Positions 7,527 through 14,831 of a DNA stretch of 15,925 bases are shown here, piece after piece. A model generated the notes under the pieces. It saw only the letters and a list, made by a program, of their open reading frames with translations. It was not told where the DNA came from and did no database searches. This DNA is from Actinomycetales bacterium UBA1416 (lineage in GTDB: Bacteria > Actinomycetota > Actinomycetes > Actinomycetales > Actinomycetaceae): contig DBPQ01000144.1 in NCBI GenBank assembly GCA_002304945.1, positions 1 through 15,925 on the forward strand, given 5' to 3'. Each line of letters opens with the position of its first letter. The first letter of the stretch is position 1. The translations under genes were made by a program, and so were the position numbers.

Positions 7527-8257
7527 CAGAGCCCCACGGAGCGCATCAGGTTGCCGAGCTCGGCGCCGGTGATGACGCGGGATCGTCCGGACCGCAGGTC
7601 ACCGAGCCGGATCGGGCCCACCTGGGTGCGCACGAGTTCGATGACCGGGTGGCCGACGGCGTCCATCATTCGGCGGACGATGCGGTTGCGGCCGTCGTGA
7701 AGGGTGATCTCGAGGATGGACGCCATGGGGGCGGTCTCCTTGATGGTCACGGCGTCGGCCTTCGCGAGGCCGTCCTCCAGCTCGACCCCCTGCTTCAGCT
7801 TCTTCACCAGCCCGCGGGGTACCCGGCCGTTGACCGTGCACAGGTAGGTCTTGGGCACCTTCCAGGACGGGTGGGCGAGCCGCTGGGCGAGCTCGCCGTC
7901 GTTGGTCAGGAGGATGAGTCCCTGCGTGGGGGTGTCCAGGCGGCCCACGTGGAAGAGGCGGGTGTTGTACCGGCCCATGAAGTCCGCGAGGGTGGGGCGG
8001 CCCTCCGGGTCGTTCATCGTGGACACCACGCCGGTGGGCTTGTTGAACGCGATGGTGAGGTGGTCGGCGTCGAGGACCACGCGGGCGGAGTCCACGTGGA
8101 TCACGTCAACGGCCGGATCAACCCGGCGGCCCATCTCGGTGACCACCTCCCCGTTCACCTCCACGCGGCCGTCCGCGATCATCTGCTCGCACACGCGCCG
8201 GGACGCGATCCCGGCGTGCGCGAGGACCTTCTGGAGGCGTTCGCCTTCGGTGTTCAT
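7526..8257 (-). CDS. RluB/RsuA-family ribosomal large-subunit pseudouridine synthase
   Basis: The enzyme converts a uridine in rRNA to pseudouridine, probably in 23S rRNA as for RluB, acting on ribosome precursors. The 243-residue protein has an N-terminal S4 RNA-binding domain (RLQKVLAHAGIASRRVCEQM, from residue 7). The catalytic domain has the signature GRLDTPTQGLILLTNDGE with catalytic Asp108. GRNRIVRRMMDAVGHPVIEL near the C-terminus is typical of the RsuA/RluB/RluE/RluF group. The ATG at 8257 overlaps the scpB stop as ATGA and has GAGGAG upstream within scpB. The scpB-rluB linkage is widespread and supports an RluB-like assignment, but the exact target base is not visible. Confidence 0.93.
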   Translation of the reverse strand: MNTEGERLQKVLAHAGIASRRVCEQMIADGRVEVNGEVVTEMGRRVDPAVDVIHVDSARVVLDADHLTIAFNKPTGVVSTMNDPEGRPTLADFMGRYNTRLFHVGRLDTPTQGLILLTNDGELAQRLAHPSWKVPKTYLCTVNGRVPRGLVKKLKQGVELEDGLAKADAVTIKETAPMASILEITLHDGRNRIVRRMMDAVGHPVIELVRTQVGPIRLGDLRSGRSRVITGAELGNLMRSVGL

Positions 8258-8847
8258 CTCAACTCCTCGTCCCCGAGCGCTTCCAGCTGCGGGAGGTAGG
8301 GCGCCAGTGGTGGCAGGTCGTCGAGCGAGCCCAGGCCGAGCCGCTCCAGGAAGTGGGGGGTGGTGCGGTGGAGCAGCGCACCGGTGGCCTCGTCGTGGCC
8401 GGCCTCCTCGACGAGTCCCCGTGCCGTCAATGTTCGCATCACGGAGTCCACGTTGACGCCACGGATGGCGGAGACCTGCCCGCGGGTGACGGGCTGGCGG
8501 TAGGCCACCACGGCCAGCGTCTCGAGGGCTGCGTGGGTCAGGCGGGCCGTCTGCCCGGAGGTGACGAACGCCCCCACGACGTCGGCGAGGTCCGGGTCCG
8601 AGTAGACCCGCCACCCGCCGGCCCGCTCCTCCAGCCGGAAGCCCCGCGGGCGCCCCTCGCGCTCTCCCCGGTAGTCGGCCGCCAGTTCCGTGAGCAGTTC
8701 GGTGACCTGCCCGGTGGGCATGCCGAGCGCCTGCGCGAGGCTCGCCGCGGGCACCGGCTCGTCCACGACCATGAGGATCGCCTCAAGCGCGGCGAGGTGG
8801 TGCTCGGGCAGGGCGTCGTCCGGGACCGGCTCGTAGGCCTCGCTCAT
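8254..8847 (-). CDS. scpB: Segregation and condensation protein B
   Basis: ScpB forms homodimers of winged-helix proteins that join ScpA and the SMC ATPase in the bacterial condensin complex, which helps fold and separate chromosomes. It has 197 residues. The N-terminal winged helix begins with HHLAALEAILMVVDEPVPAA. The second holds LTHAALETLAVVAYRQPVTR and IRGVNVDSVMRTLTARGLV, the strongest family signature. The acidic C-terminus is poorly conserved in the family. The start codon overlaps the scpA stop (ATGA at 8847-8844) and the stop overlaps the rluB-type gene, so all three are probably co-translated. smc is not in the window. Confidence 0.96.
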   Translation of the reverse strand: MSEAYEPVPDDALPEHHLAALEAILMVVDEPVPAASLAQALGMPTGQVTELLTELAADYRGEREGRPRGFRLEERAGGWRVYSDPDLADVVGAFVTSGQTARLTHAALETLAVVAYRQPVTRGQVSAIRGVNVDSVMRTLTARGLVEEAGHDEATGALLHRTTPHFLERLGLGSLDDLPPLAPYLPQLEALGDEELR

Positions 8848-9641
8848 GTCTCCTCCACCTCGTCGAAGTCCTCCCCCACGTCGTAGTCCGCCTCGCCGCC
8901 GGTCCAGCGGACCTGCAGTTCACCGAGCGCCTCGGCCTGCTCGAACGCCACCGCGCCCTCACGGAAGAATTCGAGGAGGGAGAGGAAGCGTGCGACGACG
9001 ACGGCGGTCGACGCGGCGTCGTCGACGAGCGCCCGGAACGTCATGCTGTGGCGACGGCGCAGCCGCGCCATGACGCGCGCGCCCTCCTCCCGGACGGAGA
9101 CCGTGGGGTCGTGGAGGTGGCCGAGGTCGACGGTCGGGGGGCCGGGCCGCGGCTCCAGGGCGCGCGCGGCGAGCACCGCGAGCGCCTCCGGTCCGATGGA
9201 CATCACGAGCTCCGGCAGGAGCGCGGCGAGGTGCGGTTCGAGGGGCACGGAACGGGGGAAGGACCGGGCGGCGATCTCGAGGCGGCCGGCGAACGTGTCG
9301 GCCACCTCCTTGAACGCCTTGTAGGCGAGCAGGCGGGCGAAGAGCAGGTCCCTGGCCTCGAGGAGTTCGAGGTCCTCCTCGGACTCCACGTCCCCGCGGG
9401 GCAGCAGGCGGGCGGCCTTCAGGTCGAGCAGCGTGGCGGCCACGACGAGGAACTCCGAGGCCTGCGAGAGGTCCCACTCCTCGAGGGCGGCGAGGTAGGA
9501 GATGAACTCGTCGGTGACCTCGGCGAGCGCCACCTCCGTGATGTCGAGGCGGTGCCGCGAGATCAGGGACAGGAGCAGCTCGAACGGCCCCGAGAAGTTG
9601 GAGAGGGTGACCTCGAACTGGTCGGTGGCCTCAGGCGGCAT
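8844..9641 (-). CDS. scpA: Segregation and condensation protein A (kleisin)
   Basis: ScpA is the kleisin that bridges the two SMC heads and binds ScpB in condensin. The protein has 265 residues from ATG at 9641. The N-terminal kleisin motif is FSGPFELLL at 16-24 followed by ISRHRLDITEVALAEVTDEF. EFLVVAATLLDLKAARLLP at 63-81 forms the conserved helix after it. The C-terminal winged-helix part contains VARFLSLLEFF at 216-226, and the end is acidic. The frame stays open 28 codons upstream, but that overlaps parA and does not resemble ScpA. The chosen start overlaps the parA end by 11 bases. No clear Shine-Dalgarno sequence is seen, so coupling to parA translation is likely. Confidence 0.96.
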   Translation of the reverse strand: MPPEATDQFEVTLSNFSGPFELLLSLISRHRLDITEVALAEVTDEFISYLAALEEWDLSQASEFLVVAATLLDLKAARLLPRGDVESEEDLELLEARDLLFARLLAYKAFKEVADTFAGRLEIAARSFPRSVPLEPHLAALLPELVMSIGPEALAVLAARALEPRPGPPTVDLGHLHDPTVSVREEGARVMARLRRRHSMTFRALVDDAASTAVVVARFLSLLEFFREGAVAFEQAEALGELQVRWTGGEADYDVGEDFDEVEET

Positions 9642-10485
9642 CGCCACGGGCCACGAGTTCGCGCGCCAGGCGCCGGTAGGCCTCGGCCCCCGAGTGGGAG
9701 GGCGCGTACGTGGTGATCGGTTCACTGGCCACGGAGGCGTCCGGGAACTTCACGGTGCGCGCGATCCGGGTGGTGAACAGCTTGTCCCCGAAGGCCTCCC
9801 GCACCCGCTCGATCACCTCGCGGGAGTGGAGGGTGCGCATGTCCACCATGGTGGCGAGGATGCCGTCGATGCGGAGCTTCGGGTTCAGGCGGTCGGTCAC
9901 CTTGTCGATGGTCTCCACGAGCAGGGCCACGCCGCGCAGCGCGAAGTACTCCGCCTCCAGCGGGATCATTACGCCGTGCGCCGCGGTGAGCGCGTTCACC
10001 GTGAGGAGGCCGAGGGAGGGCTGGCAGTCGATGAAGATGACGTCGTAGTCGTCGAGGACCGGCCGCAGCACCCGGGCGAGCGCCTGCTCGCGGGCCACCT
10101 CGCCAACGAGTTGCACCTCGGCGGCGGAGAGGTCGATGTTCGCGGGGACCACGTCGAGGTTCTCGAGCTGGGTGGGCTGGATGACGGCGCGCACGTCGCT
10201 GCGCGGCTGCATGAGCAGCGTGTACACGGTGGTGTCCAGCTCGTTCGCGTTGATTCCGAGGCCCGCGGAGGCGGCCCCCTGCGGGTCGAAGTCCACGATG
10301 AGGACCTTGCGGCCGTACTCGGCGAGCGCGGCGGCGAGGTTGATGGTGGTGGTGGTCTTGCCCACCCCGCCCTTCTGGTTGCACATCGCGATCACGCGTG
10401 CCGGCCCGTGGCTCGCCAGCGGCGGGGGCACGGGGAAGTCCTCGCCGTCGCCCACCCCGAAGAGCTCACCCTGGTCAACTGTCAC
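9631..10485 (-). CDS. ParA-family ATPase adjacent to scpAB
   Basis: This is a deviant Walker-type ATPase of the ParA/Soj/MinD class, 284 residues. KGGVGKTT at 38-45 carries the signature lysine before the P-loop. Walker A' is VDFDPQG at 64-70 and Walker B is FIDCQPS at 151-157. An N-terminal extension of about 30 residues precedes the ATPase core. No ParB gene or parS-like sites are seen nearby, so it is not a classical chromosome-partition pair. A ParA-like gene directly upstream of scpA is a known actinobacterial arrangement (Rv1708 in M. tuberculosis), and a role with condensin or nucleoid positioning is inferred. The start is GTG at 10485, preceded by GGTGGG. It opens the operon that runs to der. 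Confidence 0.93.
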   Translation of the reverse strand: MTVDQGELFGVGDGEDFPVPPPLASHGPARVIAMCNQKGGVGKTTTTINLAAALAEYGRKVLIVDFDPQGAASAGLGINANELDTTVYTLLMQPRSDVRAVIQPTQLENLDVVPANIDLSAAEVQLVGEVAREQALARVLRPVLDDYDVIFIDCQPSLGLLTVNALTAAHGVMIPLEAEYFALRGVALLVETIDKVTDRLNPKLRIDGILATMVDMRTLHSREVIERVREAFGDKLFTTRIARTVKFPDASVASEPITTYAPSHSGAEAYRRLARELVARGDAA

Positions 10486-10491
10486 CCCACC

Positions 10492-10497
10492 AGCCTA
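10492..10497 (-). promoter_or_regulatory. Candidate -10 box for parA operon, possibly giving a leaderless transcript
   Basis: The minus strand reads TAGGCT, fitting the actinobacterial TANNNT -10 pattern, followed by exactly 6 bases (GGTGGG) and the GTG start codon. Transcription starting about 7 bases after the box would begin at the start codon itself. No good -35 is found at 16-18 bases. GGTGGG could instead be a ribosome binding site, so the two readings compete. Confidence 0.35.
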
Positions 10498-10565
10498 ATG
10501 GACGGTGGCAGGGCGGCCGGGCAACGGCGCTCCCCGGATGCGTCGAGTGGGCTGGGGCACGGTGG

Positions 10566-10571
10566 GACAAT
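10566..10571 (+). promoter_or_regulatory. Candidate -10 box for the MMPL transporter gene
   Basis: GACAAT matches TATAAT at 4 of 6 positions and is followed by 6 bases (GACCCC) and then the ATG at 10578. This spacing would place the transcription start at or next to the start codon. No clear Shine-Dalgarno sequence lies between the box and the ATG. The -35 candidate at 10543-10548 (TCGAGT) is weak. Confidence 0.3.
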
Positions 10572-10577
10572 GACCCC

Positions 10578-12812
10578 ATGCTGAAGGCCCTCGGACGGCT
10601 CACCGCCCTCCATCCGTTCCGGTTCATCGTCGTCTGGGTGGTGGTGGTCCTCACCTCCTTCGCCGTGGCCCTCGGTGCCTTCGGGGAGGGCCTGTTCGAC
10701 CGGCTCCAGTCCGAGAGCCCCTCCGTGCCGACCTCGGAGAGCGGCCAGGCGGAGGACTACCTCTCCGAGGCCGACGACACGCCCTACACCGTGAACCTCA
10801 TCGTCTGGGGCCTCGACCTGGCGGACCAGGCGCAGCTGGCCGAGGTGGCCACCGCCATGGCGGACGTCCGGGAGGACCTCACCGCGATCGACGGCGTCGC
10901 CGCCGTCCTCGACCCGTTCGCCTTCCCGGCCGGTCCCGCGGACCCGCAGGCGGCGGCCCTGCTGTCCTCGGAGGCCGACGGGTTCATCGTGCGGGTGGAG
11001 TTGGAGGACGATCTCTCCGAGGAGGCCGAGGACGCGGCCCGGGTGGCGGTGGAGGAACGCCTCGACGCCGTCGTCGACGACCTGGGCGTGGACGGCACCC
11101 GCGGCATCGTCTCGAACGTGGACCTGATCACCGCCTCCGTGATCGATCAGACCGTGGAGGACCTGGCCCGGGGCGAGTCGATCACGCTGCCGCTGTCCCT
11201 GATCGTGCTGGTGCTGGTGTTCGGCGGCTTCCTCGTGGCCGGCATGCCGCTGATCGGGGCGATCGCGGCCATCGGGCTCGGGATGGCCGCGATGTGGGTG
11301 GCCGCGCAGTACCTCAGCGTGGACTCCTACGTGGTCAACATCCTGTCCATCATGGGCCTGGCGCTCTCGATCGACTACGGGCTCCTCGTGGTCTCACGGT
11401 TCCGGGAGGAGCTGAAGGGCGCCGCGGCGCGGCACCGGGAACGCCCGGGGAAGCGCCGGCGGGACCCGGCCGTGGTGGAGGCCCTGGAGCGGACCCTCGA
11501 CACCGCGGGCCGCACGGTCCTGTACTCCGCCTTCATCATCGCGATCTCGATCTCCGGCCTGCTCCTGATGGAGGCCCCGCTGCTCCGTACCGTGGGCATC
11601 GCGGGCGTGGCAGTGGTGCTGGTGGCGGTGGCCAGCGCCGTCAGCCTCGTGCCCGCCCACCTCGCGCTGTTCGGGCGGTCCCTGCTGCGGCCCTCGGTGC
11701 TCGCCAAGCTCCCTGTGGTGGGCTCCCACGTGCACGCCCTCGGGGATGTGGCCCCCGACGACGGGCTGTTCTCGAAGCTCGCCCGCTTCGTCCACCGTCA
11801 CCCGTGGCTGGTGCTCGTGCCGACCCTCGGCCTCCTCGTGGCCATGGCGTGGCCGCTCGCCGGGGTGAACCTCCGGGCGGACGCGCTCGAGTACGTGCCC
11901 CGGGACTCCACCCAGGGCGAGTACCTGGACGTGGTGGAGGAACGGTTCCCCGCCCTGCAGTTCCCGGAGGCGTACATCCTCGCGGACGCCTCCGTGGATG
12001 AGGCGGAGGCGTGGGCCGAGGAGCTGCGCGACGTTGCGATCGTGGACCGGGTGAACCCGGTTGCCGAGGTGGGGGACCGTCAGCTGATCTCGTTGAAGCT
12101 CGGGGTCGACGGCGCCTCCGCGGAGGCCCTCGACCTGGTCCGCGACCTGCGCGCCGAGGACCGCGGCTTCGAGTTCTGGGTCGGAGGCGCTGCCGCCACG
12201 ACCATCGACTTCGGGGCGTCGCTCCTCGACCGCCTGCCGTACGCTCTCGCCCTGGTGGTGCTCGCGGTGTTCGTGCTGCTGTTCCTGATGACGGGTTCGC
12301 TGGTGGTGCCGCTCAAGGCGCTGATCGTGAACCTGCTGTCGCTGGCGGCGTCGATGGGGCTCACCGTGCTCGTCTTCCAGGAGGGGTATCTCTCCGGGCT
12401 GCTCGACTTCGAGCCCCTGGGCGGAATCGAACTGGTGATCCTCGCACTCGCCGTGTCCTTCGGCTTCGGGCTCGCCATGGACTACGAGGTGTTCCTGCTC
12501 GCCCGGATCAAGGAGTACTGGGACCTGACCGGGGACAACGACGTCGCGGTGGAGCGCGGACTCCAGAAGTCCGGACGCATCATCACCTCCGCGGCCCTCG
12601 TGATGATGCTCGTGTTCGCCGGCCTGATCGTCGGCAAGCTGGTGGTGGTGAAGGAGGCGGGCTTCGCGCTGCTCATGGTGGTGGCAGTCGACGCCAGCCT
12701 CGTGCGCATGCTGCTCGTGCCGTCCTCGATGACGGTCCTCGGGAAGTGGAACTGGTGGGCGCCCGGCCCCCTGCGCCGCCTGCACGACCGCTACGGCATC
12801 ACGCACGACTGA
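10578..12812 (+). CDS. MMPL/RND-superfamily membrane transporter
   Basis: The 744-residue protein is a proton-driven exporter of the MMPL type, related to mycobacterial lipid exporters and HpnN-like proteins. It has the two-fold RND layout. A first membrane span at about 14-36 is followed by an extracytoplasmic domain to about 198. Spans at about 201-362 contain GLALSIDYGLLVVSRFREEL with the key Asp-Tyr at 266-267. The second half repeats this: a span near 412-432, a soluble domain, then five spans with GLAMDYEVFLLARIKEY and Asp-Tyr at 635-636. These Asp-Tyr pairs are the proton-relay sites of the family. The ATG at 10578 is chosen because the first membrane helix follows directly. It diverges from parA and probably shares a transcript with the MFS gene. 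The substrate is unknown. Confidence 0.92.
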   Translation: MLKALGRLTALHPFRFIVVWVVVVLTSFAVALGAFGEGLFDRLQSESPSVPTSESGQAEDYLSEADDTPYTVNLIVWGLDLADQAQLAEVATAMADVREDLTAIDGVAAVLDPFAFPAGPADPQAAALLSSEADGFIVRVELEDDLSEEAEDAARVAVEERLDAVVDDLGVDGTRGIVSNVDLITASVIDQTVEDLARGESITLPLSLIVLVLVFGGFLVAGMPLIGAIAAIGLGMAAMWVAAQYLSVDSYVVNILSIMGLALSIDYGLLVVSRFREELKGAAARHRERPGKRRRDPAVVEALERTLDTAGRTVLYSAFIIAISISGLLLMEAPLLRTVGIAGVAVVLVAVASAVSLVPAHLALFGRSLLRPSVLAKLPVVGSHVHALGDVAPDDGLFSKLARFVHRHPWLVLVPTLGLLVAMAWPLAGVNLRADALEYVPRDSTQGEYLDVVEERFPALQFPEAYILADASVDEAEAWAEELRDVAIVDRVNPVAEVGDRQLISLKLGVDGASAEALDLVRDLRAEDRGFEFWVGGAAATTIDFGASLLDRLPYALALVVLAVFVLLFLMTGSLVVPLKALIVNLLSLAASMGLTVLVFQEGYLSGLLDFEPLGGIELVILALAVSFGFGLAMDYEVFLLARIKEYWDLTGDNDVAVERGLQKSGRIITSAALVMMLVFAGLIVGKLVVVKEAGFALLMVVAVDASLVRMLLVPSSMTVLGKWNWWAPGPLRRLHDRYGITHD

Positions 12813-12827
12813 GCCGATTTCGCGCTG

Positions 12828-14096
12828 ATGGGCCTCCTCGTCGACCTCACCCCGCTGCGCCTCCACCCGGACTTCCGGCGCCTGTGGGTGGGCAACGCCC
12901 TCGCGGGGGTCGGGGCGAACCTCGCCGCCACCGCGATCAGCCTGCAGGTGTACGCCCTGACCGGCAGCCCCTTCTCGGTGGGGCTCGTGGGCCTCTTCGG
13001 GCTCGTCCCCCTCGTGGTGCTGGGGCTGTACGGCGGCGCGGTCGTCGACACCTACGACCGCCGCACCGTGGCCATCTGGGGCAGCGTGGTGATGTGGCTC
13101 GTCGCCATGCTCAACGTCCTCCAGGCCGCGCTGGGCAACACGAACGAGTGGGTGCTGTACGGCCTCGTGGCGCTCAACTCTGCGGCGTTCGGCGTGGTCT
13201 CCCCCGCCCGGCAGGCGATCTATCCGCGCATCCTGGAGCGGGAGCTGCTGCCGGCGGCGAACTCGCTGAGCTCGCTCGCGATGAGCACCTCCATGCTGCT
13301 CGGCCCCATGGCGGCCGGGTTCCTCGTGGACCTCAGCGGCTACACCGTGACCTACGCGGCGGACGCCGCACTGTTCGTCTTCGCGATGTGGGGGCTCTGG
13401 CGCCTCGCGCCGGTCCCGCCGCTCACCGACGGCCCCCGCCGCGTCCCCGGGATCCGCTCCGTGCTGGACGGGCTGAGCTACCTGGCCAAGCGGCCCAACC
13501 TGCGCATGTCCTTCCTCACCGACTTCTGCGCCATGATCCTCGCCCACCCCCGCGCCCTCTACCCCGCCATCGCCGCCGTCGCGCTGGGCGGGGGCGCCCG
13601 GACCGTGGGGATCCTCGCCGCGGCCACGGCCGCCGGCGCCCTCGTGACCTCCCTGCTGTCGGGCCGGCTCGGGGGCGTCCGCTGGCAGGGCCGCGCCGTG
13701 GTCCTCGCCGTCACCGGTTGGGGCGTCTCAGTGGCCGGGTTCGGGTTCTTCGTCCTCGCCGCCACGCGCGGCTGGGTGGATCCGACGACGGCGCTCGCGG
13801 GCGCCGTCGTCATGCTCGCCCTGGCGGGGGCGTCGGACACGATCTCCATGGTGTTCCGCACCACGATCGTGCAGGCCGCCGCCGAGGACCACATGCGCGG
13901 CCGGCTGCAGGGCGTGTTCATCGTGGTGGTCGCCGGCGGCCCGCGCCTCGGAGACGTTCTCGCGGGATCGCTCGGGGAACTCACGCTGGAGTGGGCGGCC
14001 CTGATCGGCGGAGTGGCGTGCGTGGTGGCCCTGGCGGGGCTGGTCGCCGCGCAGCGGGGCTTCCTGCGCTACGACGCGCACCACCCCGAGCCGTGA
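12828..14096 (+). CDS. MFS transporter, efflux type (MFS_3/EntS-like)
   Basis: The 422-residue membrane protein begins LRLHPDFRRLWVGNALAGVG, a pattern typical of MFS exporters related to EntS and the MFS_3 family. Motif A between spans 2 and 3 appears as GGAVVDTYDRR at 69-79. FGVVSPARQAIYPRILERELLPAAN in the fourth to fifth span region matches the family's typical layout, and AAAEDHMRGRLQGVF lies in the second half. About 10-12 hydrophobic segments can be seen. It starts 15 bases after the MMPL stop codon without a clear ribosome binding site, so it is likely co-transcribed and perhaps reached by ribosomes finishing the MMPL gene. The substrate (drug, siderophore or metabolite) cannot be decided. 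Its stop lies 3 bases from the stop of the convergent GNAT gene. Confidence 0.9.
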   Translation: MGLLVDLTPLRLHPDFRRLWVGNALAGVGANLAATAISLQVYALTGSPFSVGLVGLFGLVPLVVLGLYGGAVVDTYDRRTVAIWGSVVMWLVAMLNVLQAALGNTNEWVLYGLVALNSAAFGVVSPARQAIYPRILERELLPAANSLSSLAMSTSMLLGPMAAGFLVDLSGYTVTYAADAALFVFAMWGLWRLAPVPPLTDGPRRVPGIRSVLDGLSYLAKRPNLRMSFLTDFCAMILAHPRALYPAIAAVALGGGARTVGILAAATAAGALVTSLLSGRLGGVRWQGRAVVLAVTGWGVSVAGFGFFVLAATRGWVDPTTALAGAVVMLALAGASDTISMVFRTTIVQAAAEDHMRGRLQGVFIVVVAGGPRLGDVLAGSLGELTLEWAALIGGVACVVALAGLVAAQRGFLRYDAHHPEP

Positions 14097-14099
14097 CCC

Positions 14100-14831
14100 T
14101 CAGCGGCGCGTGTAGCTCTGCACCCACGCCCCGGCGTTGTAGCCGAGACGGCGGTAGATCCGCAGGGCGGCGGCGTTGTCCAGCCAGACCCCGTAGTGGA
14201 CGATCCCGTACTGCTCGATGCCCCACCGGGTGATGGCGGCCATCATCGCCGCGCCGATGCCCTGCCGGCGCGCGTCCGGGTGCACCCCGAGGCCCGCGAG
14301 CACCAGGCCGTTCTCGCGTTCCAGGCCCGGGCGGGGCAGCGTCAGCCCGCACACCCCGAGCAGTTCGCCCGCGCGTTCGTAGCCCCACCACACCACCGAG
14401 GAGTCCCGGCGCACGTGCGTGGACGGGTTCGCGGCCTCCACGAGGGCGTCGATCTCCGCGGCGGAGCGGTGCGCGAGCGGCACCACGTGTTCCTCCCCGG
14501 GCTGGACGGCCGGCGCGGTGCGGCACCACATCCACTCCCAGGGGCCGAGGGGCTCGACCCCGAGGGCCCGCTCCACCCGGCCGGGGTGGGCGTGCAGCGT
14601 GCCGTACGGCAGGATCAGGAACTCCGCACCCGCGAGGTCGGCAGCGTGGTCCTCCACCAGCTGGACCACCTCGCCGACGTCCCCGACGCCCACCACCATG
14701 CACGCCCCGCCCCGCGGGACGCGGAGCAGGGCGCTCTCACCCCGCGCGAACACCGCGTCCGGGCGCCAGCGGCCGCTGTTGGCCCGCACCATCCGGTCCC
14801 GCGCGACGACGTCCGAGCACGCCCCGTCCAT
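14100..14831 (-). CDS. GNAT family N-acetyltransferase with extra N-terminal domain
   Basis: The 243-residue protein has a C-terminal GNAT fold from about residue 114. The acetyl-CoA loop is VHPDARRQGIGAAMM at 183-197 (RRQGIG as the R/QXXGXG/A signature), and the last helix carries NAAALRIYRRLGY at 219-231. The first 110 residues hold a separate alpha/beta region ending in PWEWMW, as in larger GNAT proteins with a degenerate first half. GNAT enzymes acetylate amines of small molecules, peptides or proteins; the substrate is unknown. The ATG at 14831 shares one base with the aspS stop (TGATG), so it is probably co-translated with aspS. An in-frame ATG at 14792 is an alternative start. Confidence 0.85.
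   Translation of the reverse strand: MDGACSDVVARDRMVRANSGRWRPDAVFARGESALLRVPRGGACMVVGVGDVGEVVQLVEDHAADLAGAEFLILPYGTLHAHPGRVERALGVEPLGPWEWMWCRTAPAVQPGEEHVVPLAHRSAAEIDALVEAANPSTHVRRDSSVVWWGYERAGELLGVCGLTLPRPGLERENGLVLAGLGVHPDARRQGIGAAMMAAITRWGIEQYGIVHYGVWLDNAAALRIYRRLGYNAGAWVQSYTRR

Noticed and set aside
9642..9725. Upstream extension of the scpA reading frame
   Set aside because: These 28 codons lie within parA and are Arg/Pro-rich; the ScpA kleisin motif fits an ATG at 9641.
9631..10485. ParA gene as a plasmid or integrated-element partition system
   Set aside because: It sits in a conserved chromosomal operon with scpAB, without parB, integrase or repeats.
11394..13547. A 717-codon minus-strand open frame opposite the MMPL and MFS genes
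   Set aside because: The translation is dominated by His, Glu, Gln and Arg with no domain signature, while the plus strand encodes two clear transporters.
12011..14233. A 740-codon plus-strand open frame overlapping the MMPL, MFS and GNAT genes
   Set aside because: It is Arg/Pro/Gly-rich low-complexity sequence in a shifted frame of real genes.
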